Origin: Haemophilus parainfluenzae | Lineage (GTDB): Bacteria > Pseudomonadota > Gammaproteobacteria > Enterobacterales > Pasteurellaceae | DNA: 64,000 nt | NCBI RefSeq assembly: GCF_900450995.1 | Contig: NZ_UGHY01000002.1 | Span: 773,501 to 837,500 of the forward strand | Reading direction: 5' to 3' | Part shown: one piece after another, positions 39,026-48,478 of the stretch | How the letters are laid out: each line of letters starts with the position of its first letter | Position numbering within the stretch: the stretch's first letter is position 1 | The notes under the pieces: generated by a model | What the model was told of the DNA's origin: nothing | What the model saw: the letters and a program-made list of their open reading frames with translations, nothing else | The model's database searches: none | Position numbers and translations under genes: made by a program

Positions 39026-40115
39026 TTTCTTTACCCATCCGATGCGACCCTTCTTTGTTGGTGCAGCCATTCTTGCGATTGTTGGTGCATTGAGCTTTTT
39101 CATCAGCCCCGATGATCTCATCCTACACCGCAAAATATTCTTAGAATTTATGCTACCAGCCGCATACGGCGGCTTTCTGACGGCTTCCATGCTCGAATGG
39201 ACAAATTACAAAGGTAATTTAAAACCTATTGCGACGATTTTAGCGGTGCTCTTGCTTGCAGGATTAGTGTTATTGCCATTTTCCCCGCAAACTGCCTCGT
39301 TTTTAGTGGCAGCTTATTGGCTCACGTTGTTACTCTTTTGTGCTTGGCTGTTTTGGTTGGATCGCAATACCGACAATTTTACTTTACTGATGTTACTTGC
39401 AGCATTTACGGTTTGCCAGACGGCTTACGCCATGACTGATAGTCTGAAATTATTGCGAGCACAGGTGCATTTAAATATGGCGGCAGTGATGTTTGTATCA
39501 ATTCGAGTCAGCATACTCTTAGGCGCAGAGGCACTGAAAGAAAGTACATTGAAAGATCCCGTATTTATCCCGAATGTCGTGTATAAAAATATCGCGATTA
39601 CATTTTTATTACTTCATACCGCAGCAGAGCTTTGGTTGCCTGCACAAACAGCCGCTTTTACAGCCTTTGCCGCTGGCTTTATTTTGCTTGCCAAACTGCG
39701 AGAATTGCACCATCACGAACTACTACGTAAACATTACGTACGCACTTATTATTTCCTTCAATTGTTCGCCGCAATTGGTTATTTGTGGATTGGCATAAAT
39801 AAATTAATTGATGAACCTACTGCCGATCCGTTACACATGGTAACACTCGGCGGCATTCTCGGCAGTATGATGATGATTTGGCTCACTGCAGGATTATGGC
39901 ATAGTGGCTTTACGAAACTGGATTACCCAAAACTCTGTCGCCTTGCCGTACTTTGTCTTTTCACGGCGGCACTTTCCCGAGCTTGTTTGATGTATGTGGA
40001 CGAGCTGTTTTTTATCACGATTCCCGCTATTTTAATTGCCATTGTGTTTGTGCTTTATCTCGCAACCTTTGTGCCGATATTCCGAAACAATGCCTTTACG
40101 GATGATCCGGAGTAA
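39018..40115 (+). CDS. NnrS-like multi-spanning membrane protein
   Basis: A 365-residue hydrophobic protein with about 11-12 membrane segments and membrane-facing histidines (for example ELHHHELLRKHYVR and the LWHSGF segment). The N-terminal HPMRPFFVGAAI and the overall layout fit the NnrS family, heme- and copper-containing proteins linked to nitric-oxide stress in denitrifiers. The start overlaps the ATPase gene, so it belongs to the ABC operon. NnrS is the best call from memory of the family; no domain search was run. Confidence 0.75.
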   Translation: MNNFFTHPMRPFFVGAAILAIVGALSFFISPDDLILHRKIFLEFMLPAAYGGFLTASMLEWTNYKGNLKPIATILAVLLLAGLVLLPFSPQTASFLVAAYWLTLLLFCAWLFWLDRNTDNFTLLMLLAAFTVCQTAYAMTDSLKLLRAQVHLNMAAVMFVSIRVSILLGAEALKESTLKDPVFIPNVVYKNIAITFLLLHTAAELWLPAQTAAFTAFAAGFILLAKLRELHHHELLRKHYVRTYYFLQLFAAIGYLWIGINKLIDEPTADPLHMVTLGGILGSMMMIWLTAGLWHSGFTKLDYPKLCRLAVLCLFTAALSRACLMYVDELFFITIPAILIAIVFVLYLATFVPIFRNNAFTDDPE

Positions 40116-40121
40116 TGACTA

Positions 40122-40157
40122 ATCCGCACATCAATGTGCGGATGTTTGATATTTTTT
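40122..40157 (+). terminator. Terminator after the NnrS-like gene
   Basis: A 10-base stem (ATCCGCACAT / ATGTGCGGAT) with a 2-base loop, followed by GTTTGATATTTTTT. It sits between convergent genes. Confidence 0.82.
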
Positions 40158-40166
40158 AGACCGCAC

Positions 40167-40550
40167 TTAATAGGCTTTTAATTGGGCCATTGCTTTACAA
40201 TCTGCAGCTTGATGCTCATCTTCGGTAATTAAACTTTGTAGGAAATGTTTAATTTCAGTCAGTTCGGTAATTTTTTCTTCGACTGAAACCAAATGTTTTG
40301 CCAACATACTATCCACTTCACAATGTTGAGATTGCTGCGTTTTCATCTCATTAAAAAATTTAATTTCGGCCAAGCTAAAATCTAACGCTCGGCAGGTTTT
40401 AATAAATTTTAATTGCTTCAAACTGGCTTCATCATAATCTCGATAACCATTTGCCAGCCGTTTAGGCTCCGGCATTAAACCCATTTTTTCATAATAACGA
40501 ATGGTTTCTAAATGAATACCGCTTTGTTTGCTGAGTTCGTGAATCTTCAT
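40167..40550 (-). CDS. MerR-family metal-responsive regulator
   Basis: A 127-residue MerR protein: an N-terminal winged helix (MKIHELSKQSGIHLETIRYYEKMGL), a dimer-forming helix (about 75-110) and a C-terminal metal loop. C77 and C118, with H76 and H113 nearby, fit a ZntR/CadR-type zinc, cadmium or lead sensor. It is divergent from a CDF metal exporter whose promoter has the MerR-type 19-base spacer, so that exporter is its likely target. Confidence 0.88.
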   Translation of the reverse strand: MKIHELSKQSGIHLETIRYYEKMGLMPEPKRLANGYRDYDEASLKQLKFIKTCRALDFSLAEIKFFNEMKTQQSQHCEVDSMLAKHLVSVEEKITELTEIKHFLQSLITEDEHQAADCKAMAQLKAY

Positions 40551-40567
40551 TTTTTTAAAATCAAGCC

Positions 40568-40598
40568 TTGACCTTGTAGTTCCTACGGACTTTATACT
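40568..40598 (+). promoter_or_regulatory. MerR-type promoter of the CDF exporter gene
   Basis: A TTGACC -35 (40568-40573) and a TATACT -10 (40593-40598) are separated by 19 bases, the long spacer typical of MerR-activated promoters. The spacer carries an imperfect dyad around TTGTAG/CTACGG, where the regulator would bind. Confidence 0.75.
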
Positions 40599-40635
40599 TT
40601 ATCTCAAGTTAATTAAAGACACAATGAGGAGCATT

Positions 40636-41247
40636 ATGTCCGACCACCATTCCCATGAACATCATGACCATTCATCTCATGAACATATTCCACAAGATAA
40701 AAAAATCTTAGCGCTCAGTTTTGCCATCATTACCGGCTTTATGGTTGTCGAATTTGTTGGCGGCTATTGGTTTAACAGTTTGGTACTCATGGCTGATGCG
40801 GGACACATGGCAAATGATAGCTTATCGTTATTTTTAGCCTTGTTAGCGTTGTTTCTATCCGCTCAAAAACAACGATACATTGCCCTACTTAATAGCGGCT
40901 CATTGATTGTTGTGGCATTGATGATTTTAGTTGAAGCGATTCAACGCTGGCAAAATCCCATCGAGATGATGGCATTACCGATGCTTGGTGTGGCATCTTT
41001 AGGATTACTCGTCAATCTTTTCGTTGCTTGGATAATGTTGAAAAGTGATCATGACAATCTCAATATCAAAGCAGCTTATCTGCATGTATTAACAGATTTA
41101 TTTGGCTCCGTTATCGCGATTCTTTCAGGATTAGGCGCTTATTTTCTCGGATGGCAATGGGTTGATCCATTGGCAAGTATGATATTGAGTGTTCTCGTGC
41201 TAAAAAGCGGAATTGAGGCATTTCGCTTGGCATTAAAAAACACCTAA
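40636..41247 (+). CDS. Short cation diffusion facilitator (zinc/cadmium exporter)
   Basis: A 203-residue CDF transporter. The ATG at 40636 follows GAGGAG; an upstream in-frame ATG at 40624 overlaps that site. The N-terminus is His-rich (HHSHEHHDHSSHEH). Six membrane segments follow, with metal-site motifs ADAGHMAND in TM2 and HVLTD in TM5. The protein stops right after TM6, so the usual cytoplasmic C-terminal domain is absent. No continuation is visible before the hairpin at 41253. It is probably activated by the divergent MerR regulator. Confidence 0.88.
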   Translation: MSDHHSHEHHDHSSHEHIPQDKKILALSFAIITGFMVVEFVGGYWFNSLVLMADAGHMANDSLSLFLALLALFLSAQKQRYIALLNSGSLIVVALMILVEAIQRWQNPIEMMALPMLGVASLGLLVNLFVAWIMLKSDHDNLNIKAAYLHVLTDLFGSVIAILSGLGAYFLGWQWVDPLASMILSVLVLKSGIEAFRLALKNT

Positions 41248-41252
41248 AAAAC

Positions 41253-41290
41253 TGACTGCACTTTGGTTTGATATTTCCAAAGTGCAGTCA
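41253..41290. terminator. Terminator from a variant uptake-sequence pair
   Basis: A perfect 14-base stem (TGACTGCACTTTGG / CCAAAGTGCAGTCA, 10-base loop) between the CDF gene and folB. Both arms carry AAGTGCAGT, one base off the uptake core AAGTGCGGT, so the stem stays fully paired. Confidence 0.85.
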
Positions 41291-41301
41291 ATTTTCAGCG
41301 A

Positions 41302-41658
41302 TTATTTCCACTCACCTCGCTCTACAATAATTCCCACATTACTTGCTTGGGCAACCGCTTTAGGTTTGCTTAATTTGAGGCGTAACCATGAAATCCCAAA
41401 ACGTTGTTGTAATTGATCTGCTACTTCATAAGCCACGCGCTCAATCAATAAAAATGGCTTAGCTTGGACATAATCTAAAATAAATTGGCTCACTTCCGCA
41501 TAATTGAGGCAGTATTGCACATCATCCGTTTCTGCAGCTTTTTGACAATCCCATGCCATTTCCAAATCAAAAACGAGCTTTTGTTTAATTTGTTGTTCCC
41601 AGTCATACACACCGATTTGTGCGAAGACCACTAATTCTTCAATAAAAATACGATCCAT
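41302..41658 (-). CDS. folB: Dihydroneopterin aldolase
   Basis: Converts dihydroneopterin to hydroxymethyl-dihydropterin in folate synthesis. The product is 118 residues, the family length. Visible features: the N-terminal MDRIFIEELVVFAQIGVYDWE, VQYCLNYAEVSQFI with the catalytic-site glutamate region, LIERVAYEVAD and LRLKLSKPKA. It is divergent from plsY, as in E. coli. Confidence 0.93.
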   Translation of the reverse strand: MDRIFIEELVVFAQIGVYDWEQQIKQKLVFDLEMAWDCQKAAETDDVQYCLNYAEVSQFILDYVQAKPFLLIERVAYEVADQLQQRFGISWLRLKLSKPKAVAQASNVGIIVERGEWK

Positions 41659-41755
41659 CTCTCATTCCTGTAAAAATATAGTGGGCTTATGCTATCAAGT
41701 TTGGTTAAAATAACGAACAAGTTTTTCAAATACAATCAAGATTGTGGAGCACAAA

Positions 41756-42355
41756 ATGAGCCTATTTGCCCTTTTTTATATGATTTTTGCTTATTTACTG
41801 AGTTCGATTTCCAGTGCAATTTTGATTTGTAAGGTAGCGGGCTTACCTGACCCACGAAAAAATGGTTCTCATAATCCTGGTGCGACCAATGTATTGCGTA
41901 TTGGCGGACGTTGGGCGGCGCTTGCAGTACTAATTTGCGATATTTTAAAAGGGATGTTACCTGTTTGGGCGGGTTATTATTTAGGGCTTACGCAATTTGA
42001 ATTAGGCATGGTTGCATTAGGGGCTTGCTTGGGGCACATCTTCCCTATTTTCTTTCAGTTTAAAGGCGGGAAAGGTGTAGCGACCGCATTCGGTGCCATT
42101 GCGCCTATCTCTTGGGGCGTAGCCGGCTCAACGCTAGGTACGTGGTTGTTGGTTTTCTTAATTAGTCGCTATTCTTCATTAAGTGCGGTTATCACTGCAC
42201 TTCTCGTGCCATTTTATGTTTGGTGGCTTAAACCGGAATTTACCTTCCCCGTTGCCTTAGTTTGCTGTTTGCTGATTTATCGTCACCACGACAATATTCA
42301 GCGCTTATGGCGAGGCCAAGAAGATAAAATGTGGGGAAAATCCAAGAAGAAATAA
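41756..42355 (+). CDS. plsY: Glycerol-3-phosphate acyltransferase PlsY
   Basis: Uses acyl-phosphate to acylate glycerol-3-phosphate, the first step of phospholipid synthesis in the PlsX/PlsY route. I use the ATG at 41756 (MSLFALFYM, 199 residues) because GTGGAG lies just before it; a GTG four codons earlier is that same site. It has five membrane segments with the motifs [12 protein letters not shown] and [11 protein letters not shown]. Confidence 0.94.
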   Translation: MSLFALFYMIFAYLLSSISSAILICKVAGLPDPRKNGSHNPGATNVLRIGGRWAALAVLICDILKGMLPVWAGYYLGLTQFELGMVALGACLGHIFPIFFQFKGGKGVATAFGAIAPISWGVAGSTLGTWLLVFLISRYSSLSAVITALLVPFYVWWLKPEFTFPVALVCCLLIYRHHDNIQRLWRGQEDKMWGKSKKK

Positions 42356-42360
42356 ATAAA

Positions 42361-42387
42361 AAAACCTGTCGATAATCGACAGGTTTT
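42361..42387. terminator. Bidirectional terminator between plsY and rpoH
   Basis: A 12-base perfect stem (AAAACCTGTCGA / TCGACAGGTTTT, 3-base loop) followed by CTTTTT, between convergent genes. Confidence 0.9.
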
Positions 42388-42404
42388 CTTTTTATCAAAA
42401 TGGC

Positions 42405-43247
42405 TTAGAAATCAACCGCACTTTTAAGTTTTTTCAGTGCGTTTGCTTCAAGCTGACGAATACGTTCTGCAGACACATTATACTTTGCTGCAAGATCATG
42501 AAGGGTGGCTTTATCATCATCTAACCAACGTGCTTTGATAATATCTTGGCTACGTTCGTCAAGATTTGCTAAGGCTGTACCTAACTTTTCTGTTGCTTGT
42601 TCTTCAAAGTTTTCGCTTTCAAGTTCTGCCGCAAAGTTTGAGCTTTTATCTTCTAAATATAAAGAAGGCGCATAAGCTTCGTCATCATCGTCTGTTGGCA
42701 AATCAAAGCCCACATCGGCCCCTGTCATACGGGATTCCATTTCGATGACATCTTCTTTTGACACGCCAAGCTCATTCGCCACCATATCCACTTCGTTTTC
42801 ATTGAACCAACCTAAACGTTGTTTGGTTTTACGTAGGTTAAAGAACAATTTACGTTGTGCTTTCGTGGTAGCAACTTTCACAATACGCCAGTTGCGAAGG
42901 ACATATTCATGGATTTCAGCTTTGATCCAATGCACCGCAAAAGACACAAGGCGAACTCCCATTTCAGGATTAAAACGTTTTACCGCTTTCATTAATCCGA
43001 TATTACCTTCTTGAATTAAATCTGCTTGCGGTAATCCATAACCTGAATAACCACGCGCAACATGAATAACAAAACGTAAGTGTGATAAAACTAACTTTTT
43101 CGCTGCTTCAATATCACCGTCATAATACAAACGTTCTGCTAAGCTTTTTTCTTCCTCTGCAGTCAGCATCGGATATTCGTTTGCTGCTCGAATATAACCT
43201 TCGATGCTACCTTGAGGTACTAACATCATTTGAGTTTCTTTATTCAT
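42405..43247 (-). CDS. rpoH: RNA polymerase sigma-32 factor
   Basis: The heat-shock sigma factor. The ATG at 43247 ([10 protein letters not shown], 280 residues) follows GAGGAG; the frame is open 13 codons upstream without support. Region 2 ([13 protein letters not shown]...HWIKAEI) and region 4 ([19 protein letters not shown]) are clear. The RpoH box QRKLFFNLR at 131-139 separates it from other group sigma factors. Confidence 0.97.
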   Translation of the reverse strand: MNKETQMMLVPQGSIEGYIRAANEYPMLTAEEEKSLAERLYYDGDIEAAKKLVLSHLRFVIHVARGYSGYGLPQADLIQEGNIGLMKAVKRFNPEMGVRLVSFAVHWIKAEIHEYVLRNWRIVKVATTKAQRKLFFNLRKTKQRLGWFNENEVDMVANELGVSKEDVIEMESRMTGADVGFDLPTDDDDEAYAPSLYLEDKSSNFAAELESENFEEQATEKLGTALANLDERSQDIIKARWLDDDKATLHDLAAKYNVSAERIRQLEANALKKLKSAVDF

Positions 43248-43393
43248 TCTTCTCCTCACAGCATGCGGAGCGACGCCCCGACTCATTACTTATTTGTTAT
43301 TGTATAACAACTATTGTCATTATACCTCAACTTGTTTCATTTGACAGTTTTTAACGATTGAAAGTTCAAATTAATCACTGAAAATTTTCCAAA

Positions 43394-43705
43394 TTAATTT
43401 AATGGCACAAGTGAATAAACTACATCCTCTGCCACAACCTTAAACAATAGATCAATATTTGGGTGTTTTCCAGGATTTTGTTTGGCATCTTCAACATGCT
43501 CTGCAAACCATTCAATGCCTTGCTGCGCTGAAGTGCGGTCTAATTTTCCGTTAAATTTTTCAGCCAGTGCATTATAAAGACGAAGTGAGCCAAGTTTGCC
43601 TAGCGCAGCAGGAATATGATGAATCACGGTTTCACCGTTTAATACATCCAAACCTGTTAGATGCTCAATGCTTGGTAAAGTCTCTAAAATGTCTTTAAAG
43701 TTCAT
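43394..43705 (-). CDS. DUF2322-like small protein
   Basis: A 103-residue soluble, acidic protein whose function I do not recognise. It has no membrane segment, signal peptide or cysteine. The sequence (HIPAALGKLGSLRLYNALA, QQGIEWFAEHVEDAK) recalls DUF2322, found mostly in Pasteurellaceae and Neisseria; this is from memory. It lies between murB (20 bases upstream) and rpoH, and is probably co-transcribed with murB. Confidence 0.75.
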   Translation of the reverse strand: MNFKDILETLPSIEHLTGLDVLNGETVIHHIPAALGKLGSLRLYNALAEKFNGKLDRTSAQQGIEWFAEHVEDAKQNPGKHPNIDLLFKVVAEDVVYSLVPLN

Positions 43706-43724
43706 GATTGCTTTCCTCTATAAA

Positions 43725-44750
43725 TTAACTAATGGCTTGCTCTGAATTCACTTCGCCATTCGCGCCCATAAAGCGCACTTCAGGCTGTAAATATACACCA
43801 AATTTATCTGCCACGGTTTGGCGGATATGATGCGCAAGCTTAACCACATCCTGCCCAGTAGCATTGCTCTTATTAATCAGCACTAAAGCTTGTTGTTGAT
43901 GAACCGCTGCGCCACCGATTTGAAAACCTTTTAAATGGCATTGATCGATTAACCAACCCGCTGCCAGTTTCACTGAACCGTCTGCTTGTGGAAAGTGCGG
44001 TAGATTTTCGACCTGTTTTTGAATTTTCACAAATTGCTCTGCACTCACCACAGGATTTTTGAAGAAACTGCCCGCATTACCAAACTCTTTAGGATCGGGC
44101 AATTTACTGCGGCGAATATGGCACACTTCATCAAACACTTGTTTTGCCGTTACAGTTTGAGGATCAAAATTCACTAATGAGCCATATTTTAAAATCGGTT
44201 GCCAATTTTTGGCTAATTTCAATCCAACAGCTGTAATCACATAACCTTGCGCATAGCGATGCTTAAAAATACTTTCACGATAACCAAATTCACATTCGCT
44301 CGCCTGCAAACGGAATTGTTCGCCCGTATTGAGATTCAATACATCCACATAATCGCATACATCTTTAAATTCCACACCATACGCACCAATATTTTGAATC
44401 GGCGCAGAACCGGCACAACCAGGAATAAGCGCGAGGTTTTCTAAGCCCCCCATCCCTTGTGAAAGCGACCATTCCACCAGCTTATGCCAATTTTCACCAC
44501 CATTAACATGCAAATAATGGTCATCGCGATCTTCTGTATGTTGAATACCCGATAAACGGTTAACAATTACAACACCTTGGAAATCTTCTAAAAACAGCAT
44601 ATTGCTGCCTTGTCCTAAAAATAAGACAGGTAGATTTTCAGCTTGCGCTTTTTGCCAAGCTTGTTGGATTTGTTCAATCGATGTAGCTTCAATAATTTCA
44701 CGCGCATTTACTGGAATATTGAAGGTGTGAAACGGCTGTAAACTTTGCAT
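43725..44750 (-). CDS. murB: UDP-N-acetylenolpyruvoylglucosamine reductase
   Basis: A flavin enzyme that reduces the enolpyruvyl group to make UDP-MurNAc for peptidoglycan. The product is 341 residues, a type I MurB. FAD-binding [31 protein letters not shown] and the catalytic-site [10 protein letters not shown] (the Ser acts as proton donor in the family) are present. It starts nine bases after narQ ends. Confidence 0.95.
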   Translation of the reverse strand: MQSLQPFHTFNIPVNAREIIEATSIEQIQQAWQKAQAENLPVLFLGQGSNMLFLEDFQGVVIVNRLSGIQHTEDRDDHYLHVNGGENWHKLVEWSLSQGMGGLENLALIPGCAGSAPIQNIGAYGVEFKDVCDYVDVLNLNTGEQFRLQASECEFGYRESIFKHRYAQGYVITAVGLKLAKNWQPILKYGSLVNFDPQTVTAKQVFDEVCHIRRSKLPDPKEFGNAGSFFKNPVVSAEQFVKIQKQVENLPHFPQADGSVKLAAGWLIDQCHLKGFQIGGAAVHQQQALVLINKSNATGQDVVKLAHHIRQTVADKFGVYLQPEVRFMGANGEVNSEQAIS

Positions 44751-44759
44751 TAACTTTCC

Positions 44760-46463
44760 TTAAAAAAGCGTGTGAGGAAGCGTGATTTTCACGATAGTAC
44801 CACCTTGCTCCCCTTTTGAAATACTGAACTGAGCATTTAATTGCCGACTGCGCTCAGTCATGATATTTAAACCATAATGTCCGTCTGGCTCGTCTAGTGT
44901 AGGAATCCCTACGCCATTATCTTGTACAAGGATTTCGTATTCGCCCTCAGCATTAATATGGGCTTTTACTTCTATACGTGTGCCTTTGGAGTGTTTAATC
45001 GCATTTAACGTTGCTTCACGTACAATTTGCAAAACGTGCACTAACTCTTGTGGATTTAAACTTTGTGAGGGCAAACTACATTCTACGGTCATTTGCATCT
45101 TCGTTTGTGAGCGCAAACTTTCGATAACTTGTTCCAATGCAACCTGTAAGTTGGCTTCTTGCACCGTTAAACGGAAGGTCGCCAATAATTCTCGTAATTG
45201 AGAATAACCATCTGATAAGGCTTGTTCAAATTCACCAATGATGGCAATGCTTTTCTCTTTTGATTCCTCGTCTTCTTTCTTTAAATTATGCTTTAACAGC
45301 GTTAATTGAATTTGTAAGAAAGACAGCACTTGCGCCAACGAGTCATGTAATTCCCGTGCAATAATTGACCGCTCTTCCATCAATAAGAGTTGCTCTTGCT
45401 GGCGTTGCGTTTTGTGTGAATACAACGCTTTTGCCACCATTTGCCCTAAGTTTTTCATCATACGAGGATCAGGGCAAGGCAAACCCGCTTGCCACGAAAG
45501 CACCGCTAAATTTTCATTTTCAATGGAAAGCTCTTCGACTTGAATCGTTTGTTTTGGATCTTTTTGTCCAAAAGAAATTTCCCAATGCTCCGCCCCTAAA
45601 ATCTCTAATTCGATATAGCGCAAATGTTCACTAACACGAATATGATTGAGCACTTGGCTTAAGATTTTATCATTAATCTTTGTTGGCGTAAGTAACTGCG
45701 AGCTTTGATAAAGCGTCGTTAAAGAGCGGTTAGTTTGGCGTAACTTTTGTGTTTTTTCATTTACTGCATCTTCTAAACGGGAATAAAGTTGCTCTAACTC
45801 TGATGACATTTGGGTAAACACTTTCGCTAAAATACCGAGCTCATTATTGCTTTCTGTATCAAGTTGGATATGGTTAAACTGCCCCATTTGTACTTGCATA
45901 CTGGCTTTGGTCATAATCTCTAACGGTTTCACTACTTCGCACTTCATATACCAAATCACATAAGACACCATCGCAAGAATCAATAGCATTGAAACACACA
46001 ATACTGAAACCGCAATAATCCATTTTAGTTCAGCAAAGCGTTGTAATTCCAACACGAAATCATCGACATCTTGTACATAACTTTTTAGTTCTGCGTGGTA
46101 TTTTTCGATTTGATGGCTACGAGCGAAATCGGACATCACTGCCCAGCGTTTTAGAATTTTTTGGTAGGACTCCCTCACCCCTGATGGTGCAAAAAGTTGA
46201 TTCTGCACAGAAAGCAAGGCCTCAGCATTGAGGCTGCGTTGGTAACGCACTAAGTTCTGTTCTACCGTATCCGGTGAACGTTCCATTTCCGTTAATAGTC
46301 GATAACTTTGCATACGCAAAGAGCCTGATATATTAATGGCTTCCGCATCCGATTTATTGCTTGCCATCACAAGTAAACTCAATGAGCTAATAATGCCCAT
46401 GAAAATAATGACCACAAATAAATATTTAGCAATACGAGTAGAAACTGAACGTTTAGCGTACAC
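44760..46463 (-). CDS. narQ: Nitrate/nitrite sensor histidine kinase NarQ
   Basis: A membrane sensor that phosphorylates NarP/NarL in response to nitrate and nitrite. The product is 567 residues: an N-terminal membrane segment, a periplasmic part starting with the nitrate P-box (NISGSLRMQSYRL), a second membrane segment (about 149-172), HAMP, a signalling helix, then a HisKA_3 kinase with ARELHDSLAQ (phosphorylated His) and HATPase motifs (DNGVGIP, GHYGLNIMTERSR). The cognate regulator is not in this window. Confidence 0.94.
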   Translation of the reverse strand: MYAKRSVSTRIAKYLFVVIIFMGIISSLSLLVMASNKSDAEAINISGSLRMQSYRLLTEMERSPDTVEQNLVRYQRSLNAEALLSVQNQLFAPSGVRESYQKILKRWAVMSDFARSHQIEKYHAELKSYVQDVDDFVLELQRFAELKWIIAVSVLCVSMLLILAMVSYVIWYMKCEVVKPLEIMTKASMQVQMGQFNHIQLDTESNNELGILAKVFTQMSSELEQLYSRLEDAVNEKTQKLRQTNRSLTTLYQSSQLLTPTKINDKILSQVLNHIRVSEHLRYIELEILGAEHWEISFGQKDPKQTIQVEELSIENENLAVLSWQAGLPCPDPRMMKNLGQMVAKALYSHKTQRQQEQLLLMEERSIIARELHDSLAQVLSFLQIQLTLLKHNLKKEDEESKEKSIAIIGEFEQALSDGYSQLRELLATFRLTVQEANLQVALEQVIESLRSQTKMQMTVECSLPSQSLNPQELVHVLQIVREATLNAIKHSKGTRIEVKAHINAEGEYEILVQDNGVGIPTLDEPDGHYGLNIMTERSRQLNAQFSISKGEQGGTIVKITLPHTLF

Positions 46464-46597
46464 GATAATTCTTCAAAATTGGAAAAAGTGACCATAGTTT
46501 AGCACAAAGTGCGGTTGAAATTGGCTGATTTTTCACAAATAAAAAACATCGGCTTTGACACCGATGTTTTCAAAAACTTGAATTTTTTTAACCGAAC

Positions 46598-47812
46598 TTA
46601 GCTCAATTCTTTGCCTTTTAATTCTGGCACTAAGAAGACTGTCGCTACCATGTCGATGACATAAATCACCGCCAAGAAAGCAATTGCAATACTGAATGAG
46701 TACGCAGAGACAATCGCCCCGACAACAACTGGCCCGAAGCCACCTACGGCACGACCTAAGTTAAACAACACATTTTGTGCCGTTGCACGTGCTTCTGTCG
46801 GATAAGCTTCTGCCATTAATGCGCCATAACCGCCCATCATGCCATTCACAAACATCCCCAAGAATGCACCGGCCACCAACATAGCGGTTGGGTCAGCTAA
46901 TTGAGAGTAAGTGATGATGCTGATCACAGCACCAAGTTGGAATAGTAAGAAACTTGGTTTACGTCCGATTCTATCGGCTAGACGACCAAAAATCCAAATC
47001 CCTGCCATCATGCCGCATACCGTAACAGCCGTCCATAAACCTGATTTCGTTAAACTAAAGCCAAGTTGTTTAGATAAGAAGTTTGGCATCCAAATCATAA
47101 TGCCGTAGTAACCAAAATTTTGTACGGAAGTTAACACCACCACACCAAGGCTCACTTTTGTGGTTGCTTTGTCTTTCACTAAGAGTTTAAAAGATTCCAG
47201 TTTGGATATTTTTTGGGTAGAAAGTGCGGTCTGTTTTCGTGAGAAAATTTCAGGTTCGTGTAAACGGGTACGTAAATACCAGGCCACAAATGCTGGGAAG
47301 ATACCAACAACGAACATACCGCGCCAGCCGATATGTGGAAGCAATACAGGGGTGAGTAACGCTGCTGCTAACACACCAACTTGCCAACCTAACGCCACAT
47401 AGGAAGCAGCTTTTGCACGGTGTTTTGCGGGCCAAGCTTCAATGGCTAATGCCATACCGATACCAAATTCACCGCCCAAACCGATACCCGCAATGGTGCG
47501 ATAAATTAATAAATCCCAATAGCCTTGTGCGATTGCACATAAACCGGTAAATACGGCGAAAAGTACGATTGTCCAAGTCAGCACCCGTACACGCCCATAA
47601 CGATCACTTAATGCACCAAATACAATACCGCCCACCACAGCACCAATAAGTGTCCAAGTGACTAATGAGCCAGATTGTGCGGGAGTTAAATTAAGATCTG
47701 CCGAAATGGCACTAAGCATAAATCCAAGAATAAGAAGATCGAATCCATCCATCGCGTAGCCGACAGCTGATCCAATCAAGGCTTTCCAGCCATATTGATT
47801 GACGTTTGTCAT
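46598..47812 (-). CDS. MFS transporter (aromatic acid/sugar-acid symporter type)
   Basis: A 404-residue major-facilitator permease with 12 membrane segments. GYAMDGFDLLILGF in TM1, the loop motif GALSDRYGRVRVL and the second-half copy GRLADRIGRKP are clear. The DGFD motif is typical of the AAHS/PcaK-MhpT and sialate/sugar-acid branches. The substrate is unknown. It is monocistronic, with no catabolic gene adjacent. Confidence 0.88.
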   Translation of the reverse strand: MTNVNQYGWKALIGSAVGYAMDGFDLLILGFMLSAISADLNLTPAQSGSLVTWTLIGAVVGGIVFGALSDRYGRVRVLTWTIVLFAVFTGLCAIAQGYWDLLIYRTIAGIGLGGEFGIGMALAIEAWPAKHRAKAASYVALGWQVGVLAAALLTPVLLPHIGWRGMFVVGIFPAFVAWYLRTRLHEPEIFSRKQTALSTQKISKLESFKLLVKDKATTKVSLGVVVLTSVQNFGYYGIMIWMPNFLSKQLGFSLTKSGLWTAVTVCGMMAGIWIFGRLADRIGRKPSFLLFQLGAVISIITYSQLADPTAMLVAGAFLGMFVNGMMGGYGALMAEAYPTEARATAQNVLFNLGRAVGGFGPVVVGAIVSAYSFSIAIAFLAVIYVIDMVATVFLVPELKGKELS

Positions 47813-47954
47813 GATTGAGGTCCCTTTTGCTACTCACGGATAGCGTTTAAAGTGAAATGATGAGGAAAGAAATTTTCCGATGCGTAGTTTAGAGAAATTA
47901 AAGGAATTTTGCAAGAATGAGAAAAGCAAAGTGCGGTTGATTTTATTCAAGTTT

Positions 47955-48107
47955 TTATTTTTTCAATAAAATTCGAATTAATAAGGCAATGGCTGCCGCA
48001 TCATCTACTAAACCTAATGGGCCAAGCACCGCTTCAGGCAAAATATCAATGGGACTGAACAAATAAATCAGAATGATGGCGATTTTAATTAACTTCGTTT
48101 TATTCAT
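47955..48107 (-). CDS. Small DUF1232 (YkvA-like) membrane protein
   Basis: A 50-residue ORF starting at an ATG at 48107 (another in-frame ATG at 48113 would add two residues). The core LFSPIDILPEAVLGPLG then VDDAAAI is the DUF1232 signature: a membrane hairpin with the SPID motif. The function is unknown. No clear ribosome site is seen. It occupies the gap between the MFS gene and the ferredoxin gene, facing left. Confidence 0.75.
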   Translation of the reverse strand: MNKTKLIKIAIILIYLFSPIDILPEAVLGPLGLVDDAAAIALLIRILLKK

Positions 48108-48142
48108 AGTCATTGGACGAAAAGAAAAAGATCAGGTAAATT

Positions 48143-48403
48143 CTACAACTTATCCGAATGATGAATCATCACAAAACGCTCCCAAAGCTGCTCTTCGCTT
48201 TCTTGGTGCTCAGGATCTGGCTTGATGCAGTTTGTAATCGGGCAAACTTTTTGGCAGGTTGGCGTGTCATAATGACCAACACATTCCGTGCAAAGTACAG
48301 GATCGATCACATAGATCTCCTCGCCGATTGAAATTGCTTCATTCGGACACTCGGGGAGGCACATATCGCAGTTTGTGCATTTGTTTGTGATCAGTAACGC
48401 CAT
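48143..48403 (-). CDS. yfhL: YfhL-family 4Fe-4S ferredoxin
   Basis: An 86-residue ferredoxin with two 4Fe-4S motifs: CTNCDMCLPECP at 9-20, then a second cluster with the expanded spacing CTECVGHYDTPTCQKVCP. That insertion separates YfhL/Alvin-type ferredoxins from ordinary bacterial ones. It is a cytoplasmic electron carrier with unknown partners here. It is divergent from the RNase T2 gene. Confidence 0.9.
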   Translation of the reverse strand: MALLITNKCTNCDMCLPECPNEAISIGEEIYVIDPVLCTECVGHYDTPTCQKVCPITNCIKPDPEHQESEEQLWERFVMIHHSDKL

Positions 48404-48478
48404 ACGATTCCTTTATATGAGAGAGCGGCGAATTATAGCCGACAAAAGCAAAATTGACAAAATTTAAACAGGATTTTT

